DNA from: Methylotenera sp. RIFCSPLOWO2_02_FULL_45_14
Lineage (GTDB): Bacteria > Pseudomonadota > Gammaproteobacteria > Burkholderiales > Methylophilaceae
DNA: 64,000 nucleotides
Reading direction: 5' to 3'
Assembly: GCA_001803395.1 (NCBI GenBank)
Contig: MHBU01000031.1
Location: forward strand, 1-64,000
Part shown: positions 7,337-17,367 of the stretch, in pieces
How positions within the stretch are numbered: the first letter of the stretch is position 1
Layout: each line of letters starts with the position of its first letter
Notes under the pieces: model-generated
Told to the model about the DNA's origin: nothing
What the model saw: only the letters and a program-made list of their open reading frames with translations
Database searches by the model: none
Made by a program: the position numbers and the translations under genes

Positions 7337-7765
7337 TTAAAAAGGTTTGACTACTGCGAGTATAACCACTGCGGTGAGCACAATCACAGGCAATTCATTA
7401 AACCAACGATACCAAATATGACTACGCTTGTTTTTATTGCGACTAAAGTCATTAACGAGTTTTCCACAATAAAAATGATAACCAATAAGTACGACAACGA
7501 GTGTTAATTTGGCATGTATCCAGCCACCTGAAAAGCCATAGCCGCCGCGCCATAACCAAATACCAAAGCCCAGTGCGAGCAGTGCAAGCGGCAGCATGAA
7601 GCGATATAGTTTGCGTTCCATGAGCTTTAAGCGTTCAGAAGCGGTGCTGTCAGGGGCGGATGAATCTAACACCATGGCATGGTTTACAAATAATCTAGGT
7701 AGGTAAAATAACCCGGCAAACCAGCAAGTTACAAAAATAATATGAAATGATTTAATCCAAAGCAT
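7337..7765 (-). CDS. hemJ: Protoporphyrinogen IX oxidase, HemJ type (CopD-like membrane protein)
   Basis: 142 residues with four predicted membrane helices. The start MLWIKSFHIIFVTCWFAG contains the conserved His8 and Trp, and GGWIHAKL holds the conserved Lys of the HemJ (UPF0093) family, which oxidises protoporphyrinogen IX in haem synthesis. Its ATG overlaps the TAA of the upstream tlpA-like gene by one base (TAATG), so the two are translationally coupled. Haem supply fits the many haem proteins encoded further right. Confidence 0.85.
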   Translation of the reverse strand: MLWIKSFHIIFVTCWFAGLFYLPRLFVNHAMVLDSSAPDSTASERLKLMERKLYRFMLPLALLALGFGIWLWRGGYGFSGGWIHAKLTLVVVLIGYHFYCGKLVNDFSRNKNKRSHIWYRWFNELPVIVLTAVVILAVVKPF

Positions 7766-8265
7766 TAGGTGCCTAGTTCCTTATTGAGTAATTGTTGCAG
7801 GGCATTAAAATTCAGCTCACCGATGGTGCGCTGTAATAAGTGGCCTTGTTTATTGTAAATAAACGTGGTGGGCGTAAGGCTCACTTGCCCAAATTTGTTC
7901 GATACTTCAGCCGAGTTATCATGCACGACTGGAAACGGCAGCGATTGTGATTTACTGTAATTGATTACCTGGTTTATCTGATCGTAATGCATGGCTACAG
8001 CAATGATTTCCAAGCCTTTTTCATGATACTGATGATAGGTGTTGATGAGTTGCGGCATTTCTTTAATGCAACCAGGGCAATCAGTAGCCCAAAAATTCAC
8101 CAACACGACTTTGCCTTTTAATGCGGCTGTGGAAATTTGTTTACCGTCAATGGTGGTAAAAGTGACATTAGGCGCTGTAGGCTTATTACTTAACTGCCAA
8201 GCCAATAGGCTGAGCAGCGCAATAATAATGATAGGCAATAATGATTTTTTTAATAAATGGCTCAT
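7765..8265 (-). CDS. TlpA-like thioredoxin-fold protein
   Basis: About 166 residues from the ATG at 8265; an in-frame longer start at 8349 would add 28 residues in front of the membrane anchor and is less likely. An N-terminal hydrophobic anchor (about 8-23) is followed by a TlpA/ResA-type domain with the redox motif CPGC in FWATDCPGC and the cis-Pro loop LTPTTF. It is probably a periplasmic, membrane-tethered disulfide reductant, as used in cytochrome c maturation. It overlaps hemJ by one base and is divergent from the large FAD oxidoreductase gene. Confidence 0.85.
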   Translation of the reverse strand: MSHLLKKSLLPIIIIALLSLLAWQLSNKPTAPNVTFTTIDGKQISTAALKGKVVLVNFWATDCPGCIKEMPQLINTYHQYHEKGLEIIAVAMHYDQINQVINYSKSQSLPFPVVHDNSAEVSNKFGQVSLTPTTFIYNKQGHLLQRTIGELNFNALQQLLNKELGT

Positions 8266-8434
8266 GATGCTAGTGTAACGTTTCCATGTGATTCGTCTAG
8301 AGCGTTCGCTAAAAAATAATGGACGGACTTTATCAATAATCATAATCAATAACCATAATATGGTTACGTTTATTTGCGCGTGTGCACCATGTTATAATGG
8401 CGCTTTAATAGCAACGCTATTTATCAAAAATCCC

Positions 8435-11400
8435 ATGAACGCACCTTTACCCAGCAATATTTTAAACGCAGAACCTCAACCTGCTACGCGCTTGCGCGAA
8501 ATTCCTTATAACTACACCTCATTCTCTGACCGTGAAATTGTCATTCGGTTTCTAGGTATTGAAATTTGGGGCATTTTAAATGAATTGCGTGGTGAGCGTA
8601 AAACCGGCCGCTCAGCCCGTATGCTGTTTGAAGTGCTTGGTGATTTATGGGTGGTTACACGCAACCCATATTTACAGGATGACTTGTTAGAAAATCCCAA
8701 ACGCCGTAAAGCCTTGGTTGATGCTTTGCATCATCGCATTGCAGCGATTGATGAGCGCCGCATGAGTAGTGGTGATCATGATGGCACCGGCAATGCTAAG
8801 GTATTGAAGCTAGTTGTTGCGGCGCGCCAAGCCGTTACGCAGTTTGAAAATGACTTTAAGCAGACGGCTAATTTACGTAAAAAAGCGCTCGCTAAATTTA
8901 CAAAAATTACCCGCAAAGATAATGTGCAGTTTGATGGCTTGGCGCGTGTGTCACATGTGACAGACGCTACCGACTGGCGTGTTGAATATCCGTTTGTGGT
9001 ATTGAACCCAGATACTGAAAAAGAAATTGCTGCCTTGGTTCGTGCGTCTATTGAGTTGGGGCTTACAGTCATTCCACGTGGCGGTGGTACAGGTTATACG
9101 GGTGGTGCGATTCCTCTTACGCCGCTATCAGTTGTGATTAACACTGAAAAACTGGACTTTCACACTGGCGTGCAATTGCGTACTTTACCAGGCGTTGCGC
9201 GCCAAGTGGCGACGATTGAATGTGGCGCGGGTGTAGTCACGCGTCGCGCAATGGAGGCGGCGACAGATGCAGGTTTAGAGTTTGCCTGTGACCCAACCAG
9301 TGCCGATGCTTCTTGTATTGGCGGTAACGTGGCGATGAACGCGGGCGGAAAAAAGGCCGTGCTGTGGGGTACTGCATTAGATAACCTCGCCTCATGGCGC
9401 ATGGTCACGCCTGATGCCGAGTGGCTAGAGGTAGAGCGTTTGGATCATAATTTAGGCAAAATTCACGATATTGAAATGGCGCGTTTCAAAATTAGCCGCT
9501 ATAGCGATGACATGAAAACGTTGCTGGCTGAGCCTGAAATTTTAGAAATTCCAGGTCCGAGCTTCCGCAAAGTGGGTTTAGGTAAAGATGTAACCGATAA
9601 GTTTTTATCAGGTTTGCCAGGTATTCAAAAAGAAGGTTGTGATGGCTTAATTACTAGCGCTACTTTTATTTTGCATCGTATGCCCAAGTATGTGCGTACT
9701 ATTGCATTGGAATTTTTTGGCAATGTGTCACACGCCGTGCCTGCGATTGTAGAAATCAAAGATTATCTCGATGCCACTGCCAAGCAAGAGCCAGCCGTGA
9801 TTATGGCGGGCTTAGAGCATATGGATGAACGCTATATTAAAGCGGTGGGTTATGCTACTAAGGCCGCGCGTCAGCAACGCCCTAAAATGGTGCTGATTGC
9901 AGATATTGCATCCGATAATGAAAATGCCGTAGGCGAAGTTGCATCCGCCATGGTGCGCATGTGTAATGTACGCAATGGCGAAGGTTTCATTGCTGTTTCT
10001 AGCGAAGCGCGTAAAAAGTTTTGGTTAGATCGTGCGCGTACCGCAGCCATTGCCAAGCATACCAATGCTTTTAAAATCAATGAAGATGTAGTGATTCCAT
10101 TGCCGCGTTTGGGCGATTATTCTGATGGTATCGAGCGCATCAATATTGAGTTTTCAATCAATAATAAGCTTAAGTTATTAGATGCATTAGAAGTGTGCAT
10201 GCAAGGTGAGTTGCCATTGCAGCCTGATGAAGACGGCAACGCTGATGCTGAAATGGTTAAAACCAAACAGGTCATGTCATTAAAGTTACTCAGTGATTTG
10301 CGCACGCGCTGGAGCTTAATCCTTAACAATCTAGATGCGCCTGTTTCTATACTGGGTGAGCAGGATGCTGCATACGCAGAATATGAAAATGTATTCCGCG
10401 CAGTGCAATCTTACGATTTGCGTATTTCTTGGAAGCGTGAACTCAAACGTCCAATGGCAGATATATTTGCCGGGCGCGAGTATCAAAAAATTCTCGACCT
10501 CTGTGATGAAATTCATAAAAAAGTGCTTAAAAGCCGCGTGTTTATTGCCCTGCACATGCACGCAGGTGACGGCAATGTACACACTAATATCCCGGTAAAT
10601 TCTGACGATTATGAGATGATGAAGCAAGCTCATGAGGCTGTTGCGCGGGTGATGGCGCTGGCAAAAGGGCTGGATGGCGTAATTTCTGGAGAGCACGGTA
10701 TTGGCATTACCAAAATGGAGTTTTTGGAACAAGCCACTATTGATTCATTTACCGCTTACAAAAACAAAGTTGATCCCAATGGTCATTTTAATAAAGGCAA
10801 ATTGCTGGCGGGTTCTGGGCTAGATAATGCCTATACACCAAGCTTTGGCTTGTTAGAGCAAGAATCTATCATCATGGAGCAATCTGCCATTGGTGAAATT
10901 GCGGATTCAATCAGTGACTGCTTGCGCTGTGGTAAATGTAAGCCCGTGTGTACCACGCACGTGCCGCGCGCTAATCTTTTGTATTCGCCACGTAATAAAA
11001 TTTTAGGTACGTCACTCCTGATTGAAGCTTTTTTGTATGAAGAGCAAACACGGCGTGGTATTTCACTCAAACATTTTGATGAGTTCAATGATGTGGCTGA
11101 CCATTGTACCGTGTGCCATAAATGCTTAAATCCGTGCCCAGTGGACATTGATTTTGGTGACGTCTCTGTGGCCATGCGTAACTTTTTACGTGAACAGGGT
11201 AAAAAGAAATTTAACCCAGGCACCGCAGTAGGCATGGCATTTTTAAATGCTAAAGACCCGGCAACCATTAAGCTGTTGCGTACGGTGATGATCAATTGGG
11301 GCTACAAAGCGCAAAACTTAGCACATGGTTTGGCTAAAAAGTTCGGGTTGCTGCGCGACAAAAAACGTCCGCCGGCTACCGTGGGCAAACCGGAAATCAA

Positions 11401-12328
11401 GGCGCAGGTAATCCATTTTATCAATCGCCCGATGCCGAAGAAAATGCAGTCTAAAACTTCACGTGCCATGCTGGGTATTGAAGATGATCACATGGTTCCG
11501 GTTATCCGTAACCCACAAAAGGTCACGGAAGATTCAGAAGCGGTATTCTACTTCCCGGGTTGTGGCTCTGAGAGGCTGTTTTCAAACGTAGGTTTAGCAA
11601 CACAAGCCATGCTGTATGAAGTAGGCGCGATTACTGTGTTGCCGCCAGGCTATTTGTGCTGCGGTTACCCGCAAACCGCTAGTGGTAATCATGATAAAGG
11701 CCAGGAAATTACAGCCGATAACCGTGTGTTGTTCCATCGTGTGGCCAATACACTCAATTATCTCGACATTAAAACCGTGATTGTGTCTTGCGGCACGTGT
11801 ATGGATCAGCTGCAAAAGTATGAGTTTGGAAAAATATTTCCAGGTTGCAGGTTGCTAGATATTCACGAATACCTGATGGAAAAAGACGTGAAGCTAACAG
11901 GCATTACAGGTACACGCTATATGTACCATGACCCATGCCATACGCCGATGAAAACTTATAAACCATTAGAAGTGACGAATAAACTAATGGGAACAGAGGT
12001 GCAGCTCAACGAACGTTGCTGTGGTGAAAGCGGCACGTTTGCGGTAGCCCGACCTGATATTGCCACGCAGGTAAAAATGCGTAAGCAAGAAGAGCTGGAA
12101 AAAGGCATGGCAAAAATGGGTTTAACAGTAGGTAAACCTGAAACGACAGTCAAAATACTGACTTCTTGCCCAAGCTGCTTACAAGGTTTAGCGCGTTATG
12201 GTGAAGACACTGGCATTGAGGCGGATTATATCGTGGTAGAAATGGCAAAACATCTGCTAGGTGAAGACTGGATGCAAGCCTATGTGCAGAAAGCCAATAA
12301 TGGCGGGATAGAGAAAGTATTGTTATAG
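8435..12328 (+). CDS. Large FAD-linked oxidase/Fe-S oxidoreductase (DUF3683, D-lactate dehydrogenase-like)
   Basis: 1297 residues from the ATG at 8435 (MNAPLPSN...); an upstream in-frame start at 8288 gives an unlikely Cys-rich leader. In order it has an N-terminal DUF3683-type region (about 10-110), an FAD-binding PCMH domain with [11 protein letters not shown] (about 212), and an FAD-oxidase C-terminal domain with [10 protein letters not shown] (about 710) and GEHGIG (about 752). Next come two ferredoxin-type motifs [11 protein letters not shown] (about 828) and [12 protein letters not shown] (about 890), and two CCG domains (CCGYPQT about 1075, CCGESGT about 1194). The layout fuses a GlcD/Dld-like flavoprotein with a GlpC/LldE-like Fe-S subunit, consistent with oxidation of a 2-hydroxyacid and electron transfer to quinone. 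The substrate is unknown. No lactate permease is adjacent. Confidence 0.9.
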   Translation: MNAPLPSNILNAEPQPATRLREIPYNYTSFSDREIVIRFLGIEIWGILNELRGERKTGRSARMLFEVLGDLWVVTRNPYLQDDLLENPKRRKALVDALHHRIAAIDERRMSSGDHDGTGNAKVLKLVVAARQAVTQFENDFKQTANLRKKALAKFTKITRKDNVQFDGLARVSHVTDATDWRVEYPFVVLNPDTEKEIAALVRASIELGLTVIPRGGGTGYTGGAIPLTPLSVVINTEKLDFHTGVQLRTLPGVARQVATIECGAGVVTRRAMEAATDAGLEFACDPTSADASCIGGNVAMNAGGKKAVLWGTALDNLASWRMVTPDAEWLEVERLDHNLGKIHDIEMARFKISRYSDDMKTLLAEPEILEIPGPSFRKVGLGKDVTDKFLSGLPGIQKEGCDGLITSATFILHRMPKYVRTIALEFFGNVSHAVPAIVEIKDYLDATAKQEPAVIMAGLEHMDERYIKAVGYATKAARQQRPKMVLIADIASDNENAVGEVASAMVRMCNVRNGEGFIAVSSEARKKFWLDRARTAAIAKHTNAFKINEDVVIPLPRLGDYSDGIERINIEFSINNKLKLLDALEVCMQGELPLQPDEDGNADAEMVKTKQVMSLKLLSDLRTRWSLILNNLDAPVSILGEQDAAYAEYENVFRAVQSYDLRISWKRELKRPMADIFAGREYQKILDLCDEIHKKVLKSRVFIALHMHAGDGNVHTNIPVNSDDYEMMKQAHEAVARVMALAKGLDGVISGEHGIGITKMEFLEQATIDSFTAYKNKVDPNGHFNKGKLLAGSGLDNAYTPSFGLLEQESIIMEQSAIGEIADSISDCLRCGKCKPVCTTHVPRANLLYSPRNKILGTSLLIEAFLYEEQTRRGISLKHFDEFNDVADHCTVCHKCLNPCPVDIDFGDVSVAMRNFLREQGKKKFNPGTAVGMAFLNAKDPATIKLLRTVMINWGYKAQNLAHGLAKKFGLLRDKKRPPATVGKPEIKAQVIHFINRPMPKKMQSKTSRAMLGIEDDHMVPVIRNPQKVTEDSEAVFYFPGCGSERLFSNVGLATQAMLYEVGAITVLPPGYLCCGYPQTASGNHDKGQEITADNRVLFHRVANTLNYLDIKTVIVSCGTCMDQLQKYEFGKIFPGCRLLDIHEYLMEKDVKLTGITGTRYMYHDPCHTPMKTYKPLEVTNKLMGTEVQLNERCCGESGTFAVARPDIATQVKMRKQEELEKGMAKMGLTVGKPETTVKILTSCPSCLQGLARYGEDTGIEADYIVVEMAKHLLGEDWMQAYVQKANNGGIEKVLL

Positions 12329-12404
12329 TTGAATGAACTGGTAGGGCGCAATAACTGTAAGACATTGTGCCGTATGTAAGTGGTCGCTTTCGCATGACTG
12401 ACAA

Positions 12405-12438
12405 GTTACTTTCTTTTGCGTAGCCAAAAGAAAGTAAC
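12405..12438. repeat. Perfect 14-bp inverted repeat
   Basis: GTTACTTTCTTTTG and its exact inverse CAAAAGAAAGTAAC flank a six-base loop (CGTAGC). It lies 77 bases after the FAD oxidoreductase stop codon. The low-GC stem resembles a widespread intergenic proteobacterial repeat; it may act as a transcription end but has no T tract directly after the stem. Confidence 0.75.
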
Positions 12439-12540
12439 TAAAGAAAAGGCTGTCTCTGTTTCCTACGTTGTTTCAGGGGATTAAAAACCTGATGAAATTT
12501 TACTATTGCTAGTTTATTTCAAAGCCTTATCAAATTCAAT

Positions 12541-12646
12541 CATTCCTTGCTGGACACGGAATCCAGTGACTTTTTGGTTTTGTGTTTTGCTTTCGCTAAG
12601 ACTTTATTTATTTAGCTGGATTCTGTGTCCAGCATCGAATGACTGG
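12541..12646. repeat. REP/MITE-like inverted repeat
   Basis: An 18-base arm GCTGGACACGGAATCCAG (12549-12566) is inverted at 12616-12633 with one mismatch, and short outer matches (CATTCC / GAATG) extend the element. Together with the preceding hairpin it occupies most of the 567-bp gap 12329-12896, in which I see no supportable gene. Confidence 0.65.
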
Positions 12647-12896
12647 TATGGTGATTGTCCGCTAGCACTACATGTGTGTTTAAAGCATGCCCACATTTTT
12701 ACCATTTTTTTACTTTTAACTAACATCTACAATTAATTAATGTTGGTAAACTAAATGCGTTAATGTGCGTTAACTAACATATGTATTTGTACCGCTAGTT
12801 CATACTAGAGCTAGCTTTGTGAAAGCGTCATTAAATTTTTCAGCAACATTTTTGTAATTTTCAAAATCAGTAATTTCATCGCTTAAGGGAGTTGAT

Positions 12897-13553
12897 ATGC
12901 GTAATAAAATGATAGTAAGTTCCGTTCTGCTTGCACTCACATTGGGCGGTTGCGCCAATATGACAGAAACTCAAAAAGGTACAGCCAAGGGTGCGGCAAT
13001 TGGTGCTGGCGCAGGTGCTGTTGTCGGGGCAATTGCGGGCAAGGGTAAAGGTGCTGCCATTGGCGCTGTTGTGGGTGGGGCAGCGGGTGCGGTGGCTGGC
13101 AATGTTTGGACTAAACGCCAAGAAGAGCAGAAAAAACAGATGGAAGAGGCAACGGCTGGCACTGGTGTGGCTGTTACGCAAACTGAAGATAATCGTTTGA
13201 AATTAGATATACCAAGTGATATTTCATTTGCCATCGGTCGTGCAGATATTAGTCCCAGTTTTAGGACGATATTAGATACTTTTGCGAGTAGTTTAGTAAA
13301 AAATCCTAACAGTCTAATCACTATTGTTGGTCATACCGATAGCTCTGGCTCGGATGCAATTAACAACCCACTGTCTTTAAATCGCGCTGCGAGCGTTCGA
13401 GATTACCTATCAAATAGAGGTGTGGCTTCAAGTCGCATTACGATTGATGGACGAGGCTCACGTGAACCTTTGGTGGCAAATGATACGCCCGCAAATAAAG
13501 CAAAAAACCGTCGTGTGGAAATTTTTGTAGCGGAGCCAGCACCTCGGCAATAA
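12897..13553 (+). CDS. OmpA-family lipoprotein with glycine zipper (YiaD-like)
   Basis: 218 residues. The signal ends at lipobox LGGC (Cys19), followed by a glycine-zipper stretch (about 32-68, repeated GAxxGA/GxxxG) and an OmpA C-terminal peptidoglycan-binding domain (about 100-210). The domain shows the diagnostic VGHTDSSGSD, LSLNRAASVRDYL and NRRVEI, including the Asp and Arg that bind diaminopimelate. It probably tethers the outer membrane to the cell wall. A clear AGGGAG site sits 6-7 bases before the ATG. Transcribed alone; a perfect 15-bp stem-loop follows. Confidence 0.9.
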   Translation: MRNKMIVSSVLLALTLGGCANMTETQKGTAKGAAIGAGAGAVVGAIAGKGKGAAIGAVVGGAAGAVAGNVWTKRQEEQKKQMEEATAGTGVAVTQTEDNRLKLDIPSDISFAIGRADISPSFRTILDTFASSLVKNPNSLITIVGHTDSSGSDAINNPLSLNRAASVRDYLSNRGVASSRITIDGRGSREPLVANDTPANKAKNRRVEIFVAEPAPRQ

Positions 13554-13564
13554 GTCGCAATCAG

Positions 13565-13601
13565 GCCATGGGTGCATTAGTTTTAGTAATGCACCCATGG
13601 C
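13565..13601. terminator. Perfect 15-bp stem-loop after the OmpA-like gene
   Basis: GCCATGGGTGCATTA is followed by a seven-base loop and its exact inverse, 12 bases after the stop codon. The stem is strong but no T run follows, so it may be an mRNA 3'-end stabiliser or a Rho-aided terminator. The rest of 13602-13907 holds no gene that I can support. Confidence 0.55.
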
Positions 13602-13907
13602 TTGGAAGTGAGTTTAGTATCTGCGAGTTAGTACGTATTTGTGTGCATTTTCAATATAAGTTATTCTTAATCATACTTGGTTAACGCACTGTTTTAATAC
13701 ATTACGCACATCAAATATGCATGACTTGTTGTGATAATTTAGTAAAAATAAACTATTAAAATAGCCCCAGAACCAATATCTGCCTAATTCTTGAGTATTC
13801 TTACCTGTCATATAAATTTCATCGCCTAGTCTCTAAATTGTCATTGGCACGGATTATGCTGATCAATCAATGCAGTACCCTAGAACTTGATGATTAGGAG
13901 ACATAAA

Positions 13908-14318
13908 ATGAAAAGTTTATTTAAACGAACGCCGTTATTAGTGAGTACGGTATTAGCAGTGGGGGCGCTTACGGTTTTTGCTAAAAATAGCCCTACATTT
14001 GATATTCACACCAGTGTAATTCTAAAGGCTGCACAAAGTGAAAAAGGTGTGATTTTAGTCTTGACAGAGCGCGGTGACATTGCCGCGGAAGCAGCCTATT
14101 TGTTGCTAGCGCAAATCAAGCAAAACGAAGGTTATGCACCTTTATTTATAGCGGTAGAAAGCGATAAAGTGGCTGGGTATAGAAATGCTTTAAGATTGCC
14201 TAGTGAATCATTACCAGCCGTGATTTTTTTCAATAAATCCGGTAAAGAAATAGTACGTGTAGTAGCGGCTAAATCTGCAATGGCCAAATCTGGACAATTG
14301 CAAGATCGCGTGAGTTAG
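13908..14318 (+). CDS. Hypothetical small exported protein, possible thioredoxin-like fold
   Basis: 136 residues from the ATG at 13908, which has TAGGAG seven bases upstream; an upstream TTG/ATG pair at 13887-13892 is a poorer start. A hydrophobic N-terminal segment (about 9-27) suggests export or membrane attachment. The rest reads like a thioredoxin-fold remnant: a VILVLTERG strand, an alternating helix, and LPAVIFFNKSGKEIVRV matching the cis-Pro and following strand, but without a CxxC motif. I do not recognise a family. It stands alone between two stretches without genes. Confidence 0.6.
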   Translation: MKSLFKRTPLLVSTVLAVGALTVFAKNSPTFDIHTSVILKAAQSEKGVILVLTERGDIAAEAAYLLLAQIKQNEGYAPLFIAVESDKVAGYRNALRLPSESLPAVIFFNKSGKEIVRVVAAKSAMAKSGQLQDRVS

Positions 14319-14442
14319 TATGGTTTGTTTTTGTAAGTAGGGCAGTCATCAATCGAATATGTAACACGTCTGGTCTACTGCCCTAACCGTAGTCAGAAAA
14401 TCTAAATTTTTGAATTAAGTTCAGATCAAGATAAGCTCGGCA

Positions 14443-15180
14443 TTAAAATGGCAAAAATAGCGCTGTTGCAAGATTCTGCATGACGCGAGAGATGAGCCGT
14501 TGCGATTTTTCAGCAAGCGCTATGGCGTATAAATCTGTACGACCAATCATCTTGCCAACCTCTCGTTCAAAAGATAAATTCTTTTTTTTGTCGTTTATCT
14601 CATTGGTGAGTAAATAAAACGCTCCATTTTCATTCCGCGCATTTGAGAGCTTCCAGGCAGCAATTTCAATATTTCTGGCGACGTTGTAAATGCGCTGCGG
14701 GTCTAAATTGTCTGTAAGATAAAAATCTGTTTTGTCGTTGTGCGCTTTGAGTAGCATGGTATGCATGCCAACAATGAATGGCAGCACACGGTCACCATTA
14801 TAGTCAGGATTAAAAGCTAGAAAAATCGCATTAGTATCTTGGAGGTTGTTGATTTCAGCAAACTGGAAATGGTGTTGTGCGCTGCCATCAAATACCCAGT
14901 TCACCATTTTTTCAGCAACATCAGAGGTGCTTTTTTGCAGCTCATGAGGGTTGCGCTTGTAAAGTTTAAGCATTAATAGCCGCAAACTTTCAGTGTTTTC
15001 TCGAATTTCAACATCCGCCATTCGGTCAAAGTCTGACTTGCCGAGCTGGTTAATCGTGCTTCGGTCTTGTTGTTGTGGGATTTGTTTGTCTGATTTATTG
15101 AGTTCAGGTGAAGTGTTAGTCGCACAAGCGCATAAAGTTAACATCAGCAAACTAAATAATAATTTAAGGGTGATTTTCAT
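14443..15180 (-). CDS. Hypothetical lipoprotein
   Basis: 245 residues. The signal peptide ends in the lipobox LCAC (Cys19 or so: MKITLKLLFSLLMLTLCAC), predicting a lipidated envelope protein. The mature part is mainly helical with DRMADVEIRENTESLRLLMLKLYKRNP near the start and FLAFNPDYNGDRVLPFIVGMHTML in the middle. It ends in a hydrophobic LATALFLPF. I do not recognise a domain name with confidence. It lies 19 bases downstream of phoR on the same strand and may be a third gene of the phoB-phoR transcript. Confidence 0.75.
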   Translation of the reverse strand: MKITLKLLFSLLMLTLCACATNTSPELNKSDKQIPQQQDRSTINQLGKSDFDRMADVEIRENTESLRLLMLKLYKRNPHELQKSTSDVAEKMVNWVFDGSAQHHFQFAEINNLQDTNAIFLAFNPDYNGDRVLPFIVGMHTMLLKAHNDKTDFYLTDNLDPQRIYNVARNIEIAAWKLSNARNENGAFYLLTNEINDKKKNLSFEREVGKMIGRTDLYAIALAEKSQRLISRVMQNLATALFLPF

Positions 15181-15199
15181 GTGGCTAGGTATTCTTTAT

Positions 15200-16513
15200 T
15201 TACAAACCTATGGTCTGTTTTTGTAAGGTACGCGCTTTGGGAAATACCGCGCTAAAGGTACTGCCTACGCCAACTTCACTTACAATTTCTAATTTAGCCT
15301 GGTGCCGTGTAAGAATATGCTTAACAATCGATAGCCCTAACCCTGTGCCGCCAGTTTCGCGGCTACGACCGCGGTCAACTCGATAAAAACGCTCCGTAAG
15401 CCTATCGATATGTTGCTGTTCAATACCGATACCATTATCACGTACACTAAACACAGCCTGGTCTTTGCGTAACTGCCAGCGGATGTGAACTTCACCACCC
15501 TTTGGTGTGTAGCGAATCGCGTTACTCACTAAATTGCTCAGCGCACTTTGCAGCTCATCAAATGCGCCAATGACATCTAGGTTGGGGGCTATTTCTGCGC
15601 TAATTTTATGGTTGCCTTGGCTTAAAGCTTTTGCATCATTTAACATCATGTTGATGAGCGCACTCATTTCAATGGCCATGTCTTCAGGTGGTTGTGTATT
15701 GCTTTCAATTTGTGACAGTGTGAGCAGATCTTCAATCAAACGCCGCATGCGCGTGGTTTGATCCTGCATCATATTAAAGTAACTACGTATGCTCTCAGGT
15801 ATTGCGCCTTCCATGTCTGATAAAGTTTCAATAAAACCACCGACAACAGTCAAAGGGGTGCGCAGTTCGTGCGAAACATTGGCAATAAAATCTCGACGCA
15901 TCGCGTCTGTTTTTTCAATTTGCGTAACATCGCGGCTAATTAACAACTTTTGCTTGCTGGCTAATGGAATCAGAAAAATTTCTAGAATAGCTTCTGAGTT
16001 TCTACAATGCTTAAGTTTGAATGGCTCGATGAAGTTTCCATTGTAGAGATAGGCAATAAAATGACTATTTCTGATTAAATTGACAATGGGTAAATTTTGA
16101 TCAGTGGCTAAATTTAAGCCGAGTTGGTTTTCAGCGTGTTTGGTACACCACTCTATTTCATTGGCGGCACCGAGTAACACTAAGCCATCTGGAATGGCAT
16201 TGGCTGTAATGTTAAAACGCTCTAGTGCTGAATTTAATTCAGTCTGTTTTAAATGGTTATTGCGCTCATATCTAAGGAGTGCTGTATAGACATCTTCCCA
16301 AAGGCCCGAGCCCTCGGGGATTTCTTGTAATACGGGAGTTTTGAGCCAGCTTTGTAATTGGTGCAACCAATATATATGGCTGGCAAGGTAAACTAAAAGA
16401 GCAAGCGAAAATATGATAAGCGCAATGACTGAGCTAGTAATCAGCCATAAAAAAATACAGATCGTGCTTAAAGCACCGATGAACAAACCAGCTTTCCAGC
16501 GAATATCGAGCAC
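15200..16513 (-). CDS. phoR: Phosphate regulon sensor histidine kinase PhoR
   Basis: 437 residues. Two N-terminal hydrophobic segments (about 8-25 and 28-50) are followed by a PAS-like domain (about 98-200), a HisKA domain with phosphoacceptor His215 in SHELRTP, and a HATPase domain with NLVSNAIRYTP, DNGIGI and GTGLGLSIVKHIL. This is the PhoR layout: little periplasmic domain, phosphate state sensed via the Pst/PhoU system. It phosphorylates PhoB, encoded upstream on the same strand 100 bases away. No pst or phoU gene is in the window. Confidence 0.93.
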   Translation of the reverse strand: MLDIRWKAGLFIGALSTICIFLWLITSSVIALIIFSLALLVYLASHIYWLHQLQSWLKTPVLQEIPEGSGLWEDVYTALLRYERNNHLKQTELNSALERFNITANAIPDGLVLLGAANEIEWCTKHAENQLGLNLATDQNLPIVNLIRNSHFIAYLYNGNFIEPFKLKHCRNSEAILEIFLIPLASKQKLLISRDVTQIEKTDAMRRDFIANVSHELRTPLTVVGGFIETLSDMEGAIPESIRSYFNMMQDQTTRMRRLIEDLLTLSQIESNTQPPEDMAIEMSALINMMLNDAKALSQGNHKISAEIAPNLDVIGAFDELQSALSNLVSNAIRYTPKGGEVHIRWQLRKDQAVFSVRDNGIGIEQQHIDRLTERFYRVDRGRSRETGGTGLGLSIVKHILTRHQAKLEIVSEVGVGSTFSAVFPKARTLQKQTIGL

Positions 16514-16613
16514 AGATTAAATTTTCATTAGATTTACTTGCCTAATTATAGCGAGATATTCTCATCTATATTTTATTTGTGATAGGTAATTTTATTGCAT
16601 GATTGATTTAAAG

Positions 16614-17306
16614 CTAACTATTTTGTGCCGAGAGCCTGTAACCGGCACCGCGCACTGTTTGAATTAAATCTTCATGTCCTGATACAGATAGCGCATTGCG
16701 TAGGCGACGAATATGTACGTCAACTGTGCGATCCTCAACAAAAACACGATCACCCCATACTTTATCCAGTAGCTGGCTACGCGTGTGTACACGTTCGGCG
16801 TTGGACATGAAAAAATGCAGTAATCTAAATTCGGTGGGGCCCAAATCTATGGTTTTTTGGTTGCCAATCACACGATGCGTGGTTGGGTCTAGTCTTAGAC
16901 CATTAAATTCAATCGGGTCATCAGTCATTTGTGGTGCGCGCCGGCGCAAAACCGCCTTGATTCTGGCATTAAGCTCGCGTGGGCTAAATGGCTTGGTGAC
17001 GTAATCATCAGCACCTACTTCTAAGCCACGTACTTTGTCGTATTCTTCACCGCGCGCGGTGAGCATGATAATCGGTATGTTTTTGGTTAACGCATCTGAT
17101 TTTAATTTGCGTGCAAATTCTAAACCATTTATCCCTGGCAGCATCCAATCCAGCAGAATTAAATCAGGGATAGTTTCGCGCATGAGGTCGTGAGCGATTT
17201 CAGCGCTTAAAGCGCGTATTGGGTGATGACCCGCTTGCGTAATGTTAAGTGCCAGTAGTTCTTGAATTGCGGGCTCATCTTCCACCACTAAAATATTGGC
17301 TGACAT
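16614..17306 (-). CDS. phoB: Phosphate regulon response regulator PhoB
   Basis: 230 residues from the ATG at 17306, preceded by AGGA; a start five codons earlier is possible but lacks a site. The receiver domain has acidic pocket EDE (9-11), phosphoacceptor Asp53 in LLDWMLPG, Thr in MLTARGEE and Lys in YVTKPFSPREL. The winged-helix OmpR-type domain follows (about 130-228) with EFRLLHFFM and VEDRTVDVHIRRLRNAL. Length and the residue-53 Asp match E. coli PhoB. A Pho box 62 bases upstream implies autoregulation. Confidence 0.95.
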   Translation of the reverse strand: MSANILVVEDEPAIQELLALNITQAGHHPIRALSAEIAHDLMRETIPDLILLDWMLPGINGLEFARKLKSDALTKNIPIIMLTARGEEYDKVRGLEVGADDYVTKPFSPRELNARIKAVLRRRAPQMTDDPIEFNGLRLDPTTHRVIGNQKTIDLGPTEFRLLHFFMSNAERVHTRSQLLDKVWGDRVFVEDRTVDVHIRRLRNALSVSGHEDLIQTVRGAGYRLSAQNS

Positions 17307-17367
17307 ATATTTTCCTATCAATTTGCCTGAATAAATTTTGAATGCAAGTTAAGTTTATGATGATAGT

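Noticed and set aside
8288-8434. N-terminal extension of the FAD oxidoreductase
   Set aside because: The 49-residue leader is Cys/Asn-rich and overlaps the divergent promoter region with tlpA; the ATG at 8435 begins the family-like sequence.
10831-11295. 154-residue minus-strand frame within the FAD oxidoreductase
   Set aside because: Antisense to conserved Fe-S motifs; no independent support.
12506-12736. 76-residue plus-strand frame in the intergenic gap
   Set aside because: It spans the inverted repeat at 12541-12646 and reads through palindrome arms; no ribosome site or family.
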